64,000 bases of DNA from Hanleya hanleyi (GCA_036873755.1 JAVTVY010020380.1:1-64000); one strand, 5' to 3'; positions 45,396 to 57,964 are shown, counted from the stretch's first letter. The notes: generated by a model from the letters alone, not told the origin. Made by a program: numbers and translations.

Positions 45396-46248
45396 AAGCG
45401 CATTTCGAGCCCCTTTGACCTAGCGGCACAAGGCCCAATGAGAGTATGCGCGCGTGTGTGTGCGTTTGTGTGTGTGTGTGTGTATGTGTGTGGCTGTGCG
45501 TGCATGTGCGTGTGTGCGTGTGTATGTGTGTGTGCGTCTGTGTGCGTGTGTGTGTGTGTTTGTGCTTGCGTATGTGTATTGCTAGCGCGCGCAGGGGTCA
45601 AAGGTCAGTTCCTGGTACCCTGGTGTACCCTATGCCCTACGGGCTATAGGGTACAGGGTGCACCAGGTATGTGTGTGTGTGTGTGCACCTGCGTACGATG
45701 ACGTCACTTCCGAGCAGCGCAGGGGTCAAAGGTTACTTCCGGACTATAGGAACACTTGCGAACGTGTAGATCTTTCTTCCTCTCATCTGTCTGTATCATG
45801 GCACACGGCGACAGACACACCTACACACAGACGTATACACACACACATGTTGCATACACACACACGCACACCCCCACACACACATACGCACACACACACA
45901 TGCATACACACATGCATACACACACGCACACACACGCATACAGACGCATATACACACGCACTCATACACACACGCATACACATACGCGTACCCACACTCG
46001 CAAGCACACACACATACACACAGAGACACATATACACATGCATACACACACACGCATACGCAGGCATACACACACGCAAATATACACATACACAGAGACG
46101 CATACACTCATACACATAGACTCATACACACACGCACACACACACAGGCGTGAACACACTCGCAAGCACACACACACATACACACACAGAGGCATACACA
46201 CACATACACACGCACATGCACGCGCACACACACGCCTACACATACGCA

Positions 46249-46283
<35 letters not shown>

Positions 46284-46804
46284 GCATACACACATACACA
46301 CACACACGCACGCACAGCCACACACATACACACACACACATGCATACACACACACCTACACACACACGCATACACACACATGCACGCACACACACACACG
46401 TGTATACACACACGCGTACACACACACGCAAGCACACACATACACACACACGCACTCAGACATATACACACAGACGCATACACACATCCACACAGACACA
46501 TACACACAGACACATACACACACATACACACAGACACACACACGCATACACGCACATGCACGCACACACACACACAAACACACACACGAAAGCACACTCA
46601 CACGCGTACACGCAAGCATACACACACACACGCACACACACACAAACGCACGCACACGCGCGCATACTCTCATTGGGCCTTGTGCCGCTAGGTCAAAAGG
46701 GCTCGAAATGCGCTTTTATACTACTAATCCTTCCTTCACCGCCCCAAAATGCCCAATTTCGCTACTACTCCTACTGATGACGTCATCAATGACGTCACAG
46801 ATGC
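45309..46804. repeat. TG/CA foldback: 1.5-kb inverted repeat
   Basis: The left arm (about 45309-45600) runs from CACAGCATCTGTGACGTCAT through AGCGCATTTCGAGCC and CTAGCGGCACAAGGCCCAAT into about 130 bp of (TG)n. The right arm (about 45830-46804) runs the inverse: about 820 bp of (CA)n with CG steps, then ATTGGGCCTTGTGCCGCTAG and so on. The CA side is far longer than the TG side. All long Cys/Val- or His/Thr-rich frames here are repeat artefacts. Confidence 0.93.
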
Positions 46805-48076
46805 TGAACTAAATATTGCACAACTGCCTTATAGCTTAGGACTGTATTCTGCTTCAGATGATCGACATTCCTTTTATTTGAAATGAATAAATATATTAGC
46901 TATACCTATAATTAATAACCACCGTTCCGTCCCACAAACAACAGCGTTAAAAACCCAAAGTTACGGCTGTCAATTTTCCAGTAAAACGTGATCTCAGACA
47001 TGCATTGTAAATCCTCTACTCAAGAGCTCGACGCGCGACGGAAAAAACACGAATTCGCGTTTCAAAAACGCAACATCCCGTTTCAAAATAAGACGTCGAC
47101 TGTTCTATAAAAATGTTTATCACGGAAAAAATTAAATATTATGGGACATCAGCGACCAATGCAATCTTCAAAATTTACCTCAAATAGCGGTATATATCTC
47201 ATATACGGGATAAAGTTTTTGTTGATTCTAGACTGGCTTCGTAATTTATCAATAAATTAACATCATTTTTTATACTAAAATCGTATCAGCCAAAGGAGAA
47301 GTGTGAACTCCAAAACGTAATAAAATTGTCCAATTTTATTGTAGTGCGAGATGTATTTTGCGATTTCAACGAATTGTCTCATCGTTTTACTAAATAAAAG
47401 ATACAAAACATCAACAAGCTGTGACATGCTTGCAAAACACCAAAATATCCATGACAAGTAAACATCTTGAACCCCCAAACGGCAGACATCTTTTACGATT
47501 TCCATCATAGGCGTTCAAAACCTCTCGCACAAGGCACTGCACTTCTATATTTGCAGAAGTACACTGTACTTTTCTTTTTTAGGGATAACGTCTGTGGAAT
47601 TAGACGAATCGTTCCAAGTTTTAGCGAAGAGAAATCCACAGGAAATCTCGTCGGTCCTCTGATCTTTGCCACGAGCCGAATACCTCGTTTTAATATCCAT
47701 GGCAATATAACTGTTGTTGTTGCTTTTAATCCCTCTAACTCTCGTCTGACTGATTTGATGCTTTTTATACGATCAAGGACTAAGCTGAAAGAAATTTCTG
47801 GGTACAGGTATAAAGTTGATTTTTGTTTCTTCCCGGTAGTATGCTGCAACATGGAATCACGTCTTTATTCTTTGATAACAGGCATAAATTTAACAAAACA
47901 GGCACGATTTACCGTTCGAAGAATTTAGCCTAAAGCATATTTTGAAAGCATGTCGTATATCATTATTACACTCACGTTGAAGAATAGGAAGAAAAGTTAG
48001 TCTAGCGAAGCTGACAAAGGACCTGCATGCTCTACTTCGCCAGTAGTATACAAGGCGTAAATCTCCGAGAATTTGT
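46805..48076. other. No gene recognised; motif-free 153-codon ORF
   Basis: The frame at 47467-47928 is the longest non-repeat ORF outside the transposons, but I see no family motif, signal peptide or promoter. A frame of 115 codons overlaps it on the other strand. I would not call it a gene. Confidence 0.35.
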
Positions 48077-48605
48077 GAAGGCGTACAAGCTAAGGACGCT
48101 TGCATGCGCAGTCTATGAGTAGTATAGAAAGGACATTGTTCGGGGGCGTATTCGTCCGCTCAATAGGTCGTACAGGTGGATGAGGAAATGGGGGCTGTAA
48201 AGGAGGGTTGTACGAGTCACACCAAGAGCTTCGATATGACCCTCCGCCCTTATGGGGTAGTGTAACCGAATCCCCTCTGCGCACCAGAAATTGAGCTTTT
48301 TCCTTTACTTCTCGAGTGCGCATGCGCATTCTACACGTCAGACTCCGACAGCGACATTCCAGACCTAGGCCTACTGGTTTCCGTATTCGAGCAGCTCATC
48401 AAACGTAGAACCATGCCCACCCTTTCTTGTCAATGTACAGGGTTTACATCCACTGCGCAGCATTTCCGAGGGCTTCAAGACAACCTGCGCGCGCACCATT
48501 TGGAACCTGTACGACCTATTGAGCGGACGAATACGCCCCCGAACAATGTCCTTTCTATACTACTCATAGCCTGCGCATGCAAGCATCCTTAGCTTGTACG
48601 CCTTC
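48077..48605. mobile_element. 529-bp foldback element
   Basis: The arms GAAGGCGTACAAGCTAAGGA... (48077-48185) and the inverse (about 48495-48605) pair over roughly 110 bp, including a CGTATTCGTCCGCTCAATAG block. The middle holds a third NRF-1-like palindrome (GTGCGCATGCGCA, about 48317). No coding; non-autonomous. Confidence 0.85.
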
Positions 48606-49350
48606 GCCAGCTAATTCCAGACCACGTGCCCGAGTCTCTTCCATTCATAGGCTACAGCGTAAGCCTGATATCCCCCACACCTACCCTATTGCTACATTCA
48701 TGGGTGTAAAGTCTGCCTTGCCGGCTTTTTAGCGCAATAAAGTCCGTTTTCCGGATATTTTTTTTCTGGAATCCTATTTATGCATCCACCCGCCAGTAAC
48801 GTGACCGTAAGTGACATAGAACCGGAATTGACCTCTGCTTGAATTCCACTTCCATATTCCCTTCTCTATAAAATCTTCGATATATTTACGCTTTTTATAC
48901 TACTGCGCATTTGGTTTCAGATTCATGAAACTCGAATGTCTTAAATTCTCCAAAGAAGAGTACGGAGCTAGGATTCATTCCGATAAGGGTATTGTGCAAA
49001 TATCCATTTTCAATGCTTTTTCCTGATGGCCGTATGGTAACGTAGCACCAATAATAGTAACTTCTATATCTTTCATCCTTAAGCATGTTTCATAACTCCA
49101 ATGTTCCGTGCAAGCTAATATGAGCTTTCTTATTTGCGCCGAAAGACAACGGAGCGTTTGTCCCCGCATAACAAGGCACAGTTATTGTATATGGAAACAT
49201 TGAGCGATTTTTGTTACATGTCGTAAATCTTTGGTTTTAACGAAATAGAAAAGCAGATAAAAAGCATAAACTTCCAAAATGGCTACCGCGTATTCTTTTA
49301 TACATGTTTTATGAATATTCGTCGTTGTGTCCATTATCAGCATATACCTA
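48606..49350. other. No gene; arm-module fragment at 48720-48800
   Basis: CAATAAAGTCCGTTTTCCGG...ATTTATGCATCCACCCGCC is a reversed piece of arm module type 1. The remainder is featureless. Confidence 0.45.
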
Positions 49351-49500
49351 TCAGGGGCGGCGGAAGCAATTTCAGATTGCCCAGACCAACAACGATCATA
49401 GCGCAATTAGGCGAGGGTCCAGGGGCCGCCTAGGCCCCGGAAGCTCCGGGATCCTAGATTTCAGGAGATGCATTCTGAGCTATTTCCGGCACATAAAATA
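49351..49500 (+). mobile_element. Possible hAT-type fragment
   Basis: Starts CAGGGGCGGCGGAAG, followed by GGCGAGGGTCCAGGGGCCGC and GGCCCCGGAAGC. Short CAGGGGCGG termini followed by such G/C blocks are common in hAT-derived elements. No matching 3' terminus was found, so it is truncated or misassigned. Confidence 0.3.
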
Positions 49501-49837
49501 CCATATTAATGCTCGATAAAATGTTGAAAATGTGGGTTCAAATAAACATTTACAAAGTCTATTTATCACTGAAAGTCAGGTTCCACTAAAAGATTCCCCT
49601 CATCACGGTCGACAGAGGGTTGGCGAGATTGACGAGAAAAATATTTCAGAATTGACATTGTCAAACTGAAGATAGAAGAAAAAGATCAGAACAGATCAGA
49701 CTGTGAACAGAAGTGTAAAAATTTCTACGAAACACTGAAACATCTGAGAAAGCGCTCGTGAACGCTGGAGAGAAGATAACGCCCAAGATTTATCGGTGAG
49801 ATTACAAGACTAAATGATGATTGGCCTATAGATTTCT

Positions 49838-49987
49838 TCGACTGTACACTTAAAATGTACAGAAGGCGCTGCTGATGGTTAAATATTATAGGTCAGCAGC
49901 GCCATCTGCACACCTTAATAATAAGGCCGACGGTTAAATATTACAGGTTAGTAGCGCCATCTGGACATTTAATAAGTGTACAGTCGA
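49838..49987. mobile_element. 150-bp MITE
   Basis: The ends TCGACTGTACACTTA and TAAGTGTACAGTCGA are perfect inverted repeats. Inside are two copies of GGTTAAATATTA(T/C)AGGT and the words CAGCGCCATCTG and TAGCGCCATCTGG. No coding capacity. Confidence 0.8.
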
Positions 49988-50010
49988 TGGCGCTGTTTGA
50001 CCTAAATATA

Positions 50011-51542
50011 TGTAAGTGTGACGAAAATGGCCGTGACCTGGAAAATGTCATTTTCGTTCTACGCTGACATTCTAAATAGCATTGTGAATGGACCGATAAT
50101 GGTGGATATTCGGCTTACCTGTATTGACTGTGCGCTGAAACTTTCAGCGAGGGACGTGTAAATATCCCTGACACGCATCTTGCATCGAAACCGGGCGAGA
50201 GAAGTCGAACTCTGCTGATCTGACACGAAATCCAACACCGTCTGAGTGTACACTTTCGCTATATGGACGCTGCCATGTTTGGCGCGCAATGGATTCTGGG
50301 AGCCAGAGGCTATATAAGACGCAGAGAATGGACGTTCGGCATTCTGTCTCAGACAATCGGCGGGTAAACGTCGTGCGGGAGAGCACAGAGACAGGATCGC
50401 CGCAAATGCGCCGAATGTGCCGAAAGTGCCGAATCGACTGCCGAAACAGCGCCGAACCATCCGCCGAAGGGTTGGAAAGCCGAGAGCTGAGCCATAGCTT
50501 GGGGATAATAGATACTAACACGCACAGTATCTGATGACGAGACGAACCGCCAGATGGGGATAAGATACTAACACGCACAGTATCTGAAGACGAGATGTCC
50601 ATCAACGGGGAATACAGAGCACCAAATATCCCACACTGCAGCCCATCACACAAATACCATTTTACATGATTACATATACTTGCTCACATACAAGATCGTC
50701 GGCCTTAGGGACGGAATAGATCTAATCACACTCATCTACACTAGTTATTCACAGGCCTCGGCTAGGAGTAACTGATAACATAAGCTTACATCCACTGTAC
50801 ATATTTACACTGCCGCAGGGCTCGAATTATGCTTTGCCGCAAGTCTTGAATACTATTACAAATCATTGATATTAATTGACATTACACTGTAAGGTAATAA
50901 TACGCCCCCGAGACCAGGGCATTATTACCACATATATATGCAGACAATCTGAGCCTATTAACTCGTCCTTGGGTCAACGCCGTGAGGGCCGAAGTCGGGT
51001 CGCCGAAGACGTGAAGTCTGCCGAGCCGAAGTCGGATCGCCGAAGACGTGAGGTCTGCCGAGCCGAAGACGGGTCGCTGAAGTCGGGCCGCCGAAGACGT
51101 GAAGTCTGCCGAGCCGAAAGGGGTCGCCGCCGAATTCGGGCCGCCGAATTCGGGTCGCCGAAGACGTGAGGTCTGCCGAGCCGAAAGGGGCTGCCGCCGA
51201 AGACGCTGTGGTGTGCCGTACGGGCCGACGCCGCCGAAGGGCTACTGCCAGGAGAGGCAGTGATACGGAGAGGATTCCAGAGACCATTAATAACGCTTAG
51301 ATGAACTGGGCCGTGTAATCTTAGACACGGTAGACGTTCCATACAGTCCGGGGCTACGCCTACGACCGGAGAGGAACCAGAGACGCCGTACCATACCACG
51401 ACGAGAGCCAGTCTGGACGAGACTGGGCCGTGACGCGTCATAGATAGGGTCTCATGTATATATTGTATATTATTAGTCTTTCTCTTTAAGATAAAGATAA
51501 CACTTAACGATAACTACCTCTATAGTAGGGATCTTTATTACA
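50011..51542 (+). repeat. LTR-like or promoter-like region with GCCGAA repeats
   Basis: Bounded by TGTAAG and TTACA. It contains a TATATAAG box at 50311-50318 and a 40-bp direct duplication around GATACTAACACGCACAGTAT (about 50511 and 50562). A GC-rich minisatellite at 50990-51235 has units CGCCGAAGACGTGA(A/G)GTC and TGCCGAGCCGAA. The TG...CA edges and the TATA suggest a solo LTR, but the flanking duplication does not match, so the boundaries are uncertain. The 97-155-codon frames across the minisatellite are artefacts. Confidence 0.35.
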
Positions 51543-51699
51543 GGTATTGTGTGCGTACAGAGCTGTGTACATAGCAGAATACAATATTATTACTTTATTA
51601 TTGCCTTGGTTGTTTCTACAGGTCCCTTCCATCCTACCTCCTCGATCCAGACAAGGTGACAGGTTGAATCGGACCTTCCTCGTTGGCCAATTCCAGTCA

Positions 51700-51870
51700 T
51701 ACGAGACTGTGTTTATGTATACTTTCGTCTTTTTGAATTTGGTGCTAATACTGTTATATGGAATTGGAATAGGTCTTTGGATTATGGACGCGGATATTCT
51801 CTAATGGACGACGGCTGGATTATGAATGACGGACTAGACGCTTGTAATTCACATCAGCCTGACAATTTGT
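51700..51870 (-). repeat. Dispersed repeat family A, reversed copy
   Basis: TTTGAATTTGGTGCTAATAC, GGAATAGGTCTTTGGATTAT and GGACGACGGCTGGATTATGA are the inverse of the family blocks at 5386-5500. The 85-codon frame here belongs to the repeat. Confidence 0.75.
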
Positions 51871-52373
51871 CACAGGGGCCTGAGACCAGGCCGCCTCAAG
51901 TCTCGTGTACACCGCCAGGATAGACGTTTTCTGACCGCTCGAACGTCACATAAGTTACAATACACACGGTACGAATTATGGTTCAGTTTGCGCTGAAAAG
52001 TTGTAGGTATAGATATTTCCGACTCTAGTAGACGGTAATCAGCGATCCTGGAATTATTGCCCCAACCATGGTCGGGGTGATCGGGACGGTTCCGCCGCCC
52101 ATGCCTATGCTACTAAGCATTATAGATTACTTTCTCTTAGGCGATGTCATACCACACTATAGTGTAACTGCAAGTATATATGGTACTTCTTATATAAACT
52201 ACATAACTAATTCGGAATGCGACAAAACTAGTCCCCTCTATGTAAATTGAGAAAAGATAGAAGAGGTTTGGCTGTCTGTAAGATTCACAAGAAACTGATA
52301 CATAAAAATCTTATAAGAAAAGAAAGTTCAAATTCCAACTGATCACAGACTGGGATACCACATCTTTGTTATA
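51871..52373. other. No gene recognised
   Basis: No motif, repeat or RNA identified. Confidence 0.4.
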
Positions 52374-54182
52374 TGTTGGCACTTGTGGAAAGTTGATGCT
52401 GGGTCGACATCGGGCCTTACAGACTAGTCTTTTGTGTTAAATGCCGTCATTTACATCTGACGACGATACAGCTCACCAATCTCCAATGTACGAGTTGTCA
52501 CAGCGAAACAGCTCACCAATTACCAGTATACGAGTTGTCAGAGCATTTCCATCATAGCTCTCTAGATTTGTATCTAATACCGCTCATGCCGGTGCTAGGG
52601 GCCGTGTGGTCATATCATCGAAGTTGCCACATGAACAGGTACAATAAAAGCGTACCTGAGATACAACACATATCACTAATCGTTAGATTCTTGGTATGTG
52701 CTTTAGAATAGGTTAACCAGAGGACTATTCTGTGAAGTCATGTGACGCAGTCAGTATGTCGGCACCTCTTCCCACTTCCCTTATATGTGTTGTAATTTCT
52801 CTTCAGTGAGTCTGTACACTCTATCATTATTCAATATAGGACATCTTCCACGTTACTGCTTTGGCTAGGTTAAACCTAAATTATGACGGCCATATGGGGT
52901 ACCAGAAAAGTGATGTTTCCGTCAGATTTCTTCAAAAGCATTTGTGCTTTTCTGCATGGAAAAGTGGGTAAAACATGTTTTATTTCATATCCGATTATTA
53001 TTTACTAATTTATCAAGCAGTTTTTGCGAAGAAAACTTCTAAATAAAAAAACATTGAAAAACCTGACGGAAAAATCAGCAAAAAAAACCCACCTTTTTTG
53101 AAAATGACCTCACTGTGACGTCATCATGGCGGCCATCTTGGATTGTTTACATTTTGCGGGCACTTTCCGCCCCCCCCCCCCTTCTCAGGTTGCGATACAC
53201 ATAATCACTCAGGCCAGATAGGGGTAAGGAAGATCAGTTTCTTTTTTAAGCTATTGGGAAAGGCGCCCATTCAATCACTTGCAGTCTGCCTCATTGGTTT
53301 CAGCTCACGAATACAGCTCACCAATCCCCAGTGTACGAGTTGTCACAACGAAACAGCTCACCAATTACCATTATACGAGTTGTCAGAGCATTTCCATCAT
53401 AGCTCTCTAGATATGTATCTAACACCGCTTATACCGGTGCTGGGGGCCGTGTGGTCATATCATCCAAGTTGCCACATGAACAGGTACAATAAAAGCGTAC
53501 CTGAGATACAACACATATCACGAATCGTTATTTTCTTGGTATGTGCTTTAGAATAGGTTAACCGGAAGACTATACTGTGAAGTCATGTGGCTCTGCCAGT
53601 ATGTCGATACCTCCTTCCACTTCCCTTATATGTGTTGTAATTATTACCTGTATATGGCGAGATTCTGCTGGTGGACGTTTCGTCTCCGAGGCCTGCCCCC
53701 TGTACAGACCTATTGGTCTTTGATATATGTTGGCACTTGTGGGAAGTTCATGCTGGGTCGACATCGGGCCTTACAGACTAGTCTGCCTGGTTCATATAAC
53801 ACGGAATGACATACCCGTTGTGTTAAATGTCGTCATTTTTATCTGACGACGATACAGCTCACCAATCCCCAGTGTACGAGTTGTCACAGCGAAACAGCTA
53901 ACCAATTACCAATATACGAGTAGTCAGAGCATTTCCATCATAGCTCTCTGGATTTTATCTAATACCGCTTATGCCGGTGCCAGGGGCCGTGTGGTCATAT
54001 CATCCAAGTTGCCACATGAACAGGTACAATAAAAGCGTACCTGAGATACAACACATATCACGAATCGTTAGATTCTTGGTATGTGCTTTAGAATAGGTTA
54101 ACCGGAAGACTACACTATGAAGTCATGTGGCTCTGCCAGTATGTCGGCACCTCTTCCCACTTCCCTTATATGTGCTGTAATC
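52374..54182 (+). repeat. Three-copy tandem array, unit about 0.34-0.54 kb
   Basis: Units of about 340 bp start at ATACAGCTCACCAAT (52467, 53310, 53852) and run through CGAGTTGTCACAGCGAAACA, GTGCCAGGGGCCGTGTGGTC-like and ACATGAACAGGTACAATAAA to CACTTCCCTTATATGTG. Copies 2 and 3 are 542 bp apart; copies 1 and 2 are separated by about 500 bp of other sequence with a C-run (53170-53181). The AATAAAAGCGTACCTGAGAT part resembles reversed family A. Confidence 0.85.
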
Positions 54183-57081
54183 AATAATTGACCATAATAT
54201 TTCAATGTATCTCTGTGCTGTATTTCACATGTAATGCACCCGAAATTCTCTTATCGGAATATTTCAGGAATATCACTGTCTAGACAGTCTGTTGTAAGAG
54301 CTACTGCATTCTATTGCCCCATTTGGTCATGGTTGATATAAAGATAAAGATATAGCATGGTTGATTATTGGGGACTTCGCCCATTCGGATTTAATTTGTT
54401 TTGGCCACCATGCAGCTTGCATAACTTGTTTCACCATGCTGATAAGGGACTTTCTTTATCTTAGCTTATCCGATAGACTAATAATATATTCCCGTTTATC
54501 TTTCAAATACAAGATTGTATCTTGGGAAGTCAGTTGTATCTAGGATTAATTCTTGTAAAAATCGTCGATTGTATACAGGACCGGCCTAGTCATATTATGT
54601 TTATCAGGATATCTTAGCTGACAACCAATCAAAACGAACATATGATTTCGCCAAGACAATAGTACGAATGTGCTGCATGTGTCATAACCATGCATACAGT
54701 GTACAGCTAAAATCAGTCCGTTCACCAACTGAACTTAGATTGTTGAAGGAGTACAGGCAAGAAAAAATACTCGCGCTTGGAGTGAGAAAACGGCATGCTG
54801 TGGGATGTTTCTTTCAGAAATAATCGAACTGGACCTATCATGGCCACGTGGCTCAGCGCACAGAATCAGTGATACTACATATCCATTTTCATATGGGTCC
54901 ATGTTTCATTTGGGTCCCAAATAGAGAAATATGTGTAATACGGGTATTCAATTTCTTCGCCAGAGTATACTCAGAGTGTGGGATACACGGATATGGATTG
55001 TAAATTAAGGCCGCATTTGTGATTAATTTGAGACAGGGTATTTGATAAATATTTCTGTGAATATATAACGTTGCATTGTGTTATTTTGCACATTGTATAG
55101 GGAATAATTACAATCAGTGCACCTATATATCACATGGATTCCTCGTTTCCATCGTATGCTGCAGGGTGACTCCTAACTCGTGAAACGACGAAGTGGAAAT
55201 CGTCAAGGAGTTGGATCTTTCTAACCAATTCATCGTAGTTGGTAATGTATGAAATAAGCAAAGAAATCCCAGTTTCCCTCGCACTGGTCGTGTTATGCCA
55301 CGTATTATACACACTCACATTATCCAGGAGAGCGTGTTGTTTGATCAAAAATAATATTATGTACCCTACATCGAGTGCACAACAAAGCCATGGCACATTT
55401 CCAAATTTACATTATTTTGCAAAACGATATATTAATATTGACAACATTTAAAGGAGTTTAAAATGTTGGTAAATGAAAATATTTCCAATATATTTACAGC
55501 ACAGTCATTCCTTAACATTTGCATGTATTTGCAATATACATCAAACTGGATGCAAATGCTCAGTCCTGCCGTATATTTGCTAAACATATAACACGGAATG
55601 ACATACCCGTATAACCATCAGTGGTCAGACTGAATATTTACTGTCTGCGGAATATGCATATATTTACCAGACGGTGAAATAACTTAGAATGCTTCATTTG
55701 GTTTTCTTTACATTCTGGATGAAATCAGATCAGATCTTAACATTTGCCATGTATCAGAATGACCTTTTTATGATGTCAAGTCTCAATTTTTACCATATTA
55801 AAGAATTACCTTCTCATGACGTTTAAAATCATAATGAACAAGTATGAGACGTTCCTCTTGGGGGAAGCCGGTTGATGGAACTTCGACATTGCATTTTAGT
55901 GATAGGCTAAATTTAAACAAATATTCATAGATACAAATGCTTTGTCATACATATTTAATGTGGTCAAACAATATAATTGATTGAGATTTAAGGCAGTCTT
56001 GCCATGAATGGTTATCTTATATTTCATGCTGTACGGAATATAAGTCGATATTAAATACTCTGCTCTGTGACCATGCTATTTTGGGTATATGAAATATAGG
56101 ATGGCATAGTTATAACAGTATTTGTCATTTTGGTCTCTCCAAGCTGCACTGTACGGGCCATCATACGCTATGTAATACAAACATCCACACTAGAGGGCAT
56201 CTATGTAAATATATGCAAATAGTGGCCTCTCCCACTGATAAACAAAACATTTCCTCTTACGTGAAATCCCCTTTTTGTGTAGTGTTCGTGTGTTAAGACT
56301 ATAAAACCACACGACCCGGAACGTCGAGTACAAAGATACACGCAATATATTTTCAGGAAATATATATAATATGCTTACATACATGCAGGTTGGATTAGTC
56401 CGTAGATGTTTATTGAGATATTGTATGATACTGCAAATTGAAAGTTCCTGGTGTTCTCGCTCGCCTTTATAGACTTGGTGAAAGTCATACGCAACAAGTA
56501 ATCCGTATTCAGTTTCGTAATTTTGACAGGTGGACTTCGAGGCTTAATCGATTAATGGTAAGTACGCAGAATCTGTATGAAATATTGTTTCGTTAATCTA
56601 TCCACACCACCAATGGAGATGTCTAAACTCACTCTGAATAAATATACATCATGGTATAAAGACGAAACAAGTCAAAAGTTTATCGTATATAAGTTTATAA
56701 TCTATCTCGTTTATAAAATTTATAATCAGTCTACACACAGGAATATATATTCAGAAACGCAGTAGGATACAACAGAATCTTGAAAGGGTTCAAAGTTCAA
56801 TTTCAAATTCTAATTCAAAATATGTAATGTTAATTTTTACTTGGAAATTTCAATTTGAAATCTAAGTAAAATAATTTCAATGTGAAATCGAAAATTTCGC
56901 CTGTCGGAGCTAACGTGGTGGGTACGTTAATAGTAGAATTCCTCGAAAGAACTCTGTAATCATTTTTTTCCAGATATTATCCCGCGTTTTTTTTGGTACC
57001 ACATAAAACCCCGCTGCTCATGCGACCTTAATAGCAGATCCACATTTGTTTATATTTTCAAAGTAGCAGATTGAGACCTGT
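54183..57081. other. No gene recognised
   Basis: AT-rich with short motif-free ORFs. CACGGAATGACATACCCGT at about 55590 repeats a word from 53799. Nothing else can be supported. Confidence 0.4.
57078..57081 (+). repeat. 4-bp target duplication CTGT (left)
   Basis: CTGT before the LTR, repeated at 60276-60279 after the second LTR. Four bases alone are weak evidence, but they coincide exactly with TG...CA edges. Confidence 0.7.
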
Positions 57082-57857
57082 TGTAAGATATCAGCATCTT
57101 ATGATAATTAGTTTTCTACAAGTTATTGATGGAATATTAAATATTGCATGGCCTTGATGTCATATATGATGCCTGCCTGTATGGGTTTATAACGTTGCAT
57201 ATTATAGCTACGGCGGGTCGTAATACCCCGGTAAATGTTTTGATTTGTTTGACACTCCAATGTCCTATTTGCATCGTTAAAAATATGGAGGGATGTTTTT
57301 GACCCAATTCACACATCTGTGTTTCCCAGTTCTCATCATTTAACATGCTGTGAGTGTACTTGATACTCCCGTAATGTTTTCTTTTGTGTTTACGAAATTG
57401 CATGTTCATGATTTGAAATGTCCAAACAGTACTGAAAAATATGTTGTTGTATCGGTCAGTAGATGGTATAAATATACAGCCTGATTTACCTAGAGCAGAC
57501 AATTTTGGAACTCCGTCTCGAGGAAATGTATCAGAAACTTTAGGTCTAAATTTAACGTTTAGGGGCTGTCTTTGTTTGTCATATGGCCATCGTCTGAACC
57601 ACCTTTGATGTCAGAAGTCTGGGATAAAATCTTCAACTTCGTAACAACTTGATGACGACTTTCTTGATGGAATTTCTTGAGGCAAAAGATACAGGGCTAT
57701 GAACTTCTTTCAGACTGCTGTAAAGACCCAGCAGCGAACTCGCAAGCTACATGTAAAGTTGCCCGGTCGCCCTAACCAAGCCAGGCTATCATCTTACCGG
57801 CACGAAAGCCCGGGTTAGAACAATAATATCAACATCTTGACGACCAAAAAATTTACA
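57082..57857 (+). repeat. 5' LTR
   Basis: 776 bp, TGTAAG...TTTACA. It includes a 121-codon antisense frame that is also present in the 3' LTR, which LTR identity alone explains. Confidence 0.9.
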
Positions 57858-57858
57858 T

Positions 57859-57876
57859 TGGCGCCCGAAATGGGAC
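57859..57876 (+). other. Primer-binding site, tRNA-Lys-like
   Basis: TGGCGCCCGAAATGGGAC one base after the LTR. It matches the common lysine-tRNA primer site of retroviruses in all but about two bases. Reverse transcription would start here. Confidence 0.85.
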
Positions 57877-57964
57877 TTCTGAGGAATTTTACCATAGCCA
57901 AGACGAAGACAACAGAGAAACGCCATCTGGCATTCGCCGACAGCTGCCTACTTAATCAGGGACA

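Noticed and set aside
45438..46812. Many Cys/Val- and His/Thr-rich ORFs up to 311 codons
   Set aside because: TG/CA repeat translated in all frames; no non-repeat sequence of any length.
47467..47928. 153-codon ORF
   Set aside because: No recognisable domain, promoter or splice context, and a 115-codon ORF overlaps on the opposite strand.
50958..51441. 109- and 155-codon minus-strand ORFs
   Set aside because: They are made by the GCCGAA-type minisatellite.
57137..57502. Antisense 121-codon ORF present in both LTRs
   Set aside because: LTR copies are identical at insertion, so shared openness is not evidence of selection; the few differences seen change amino acids.
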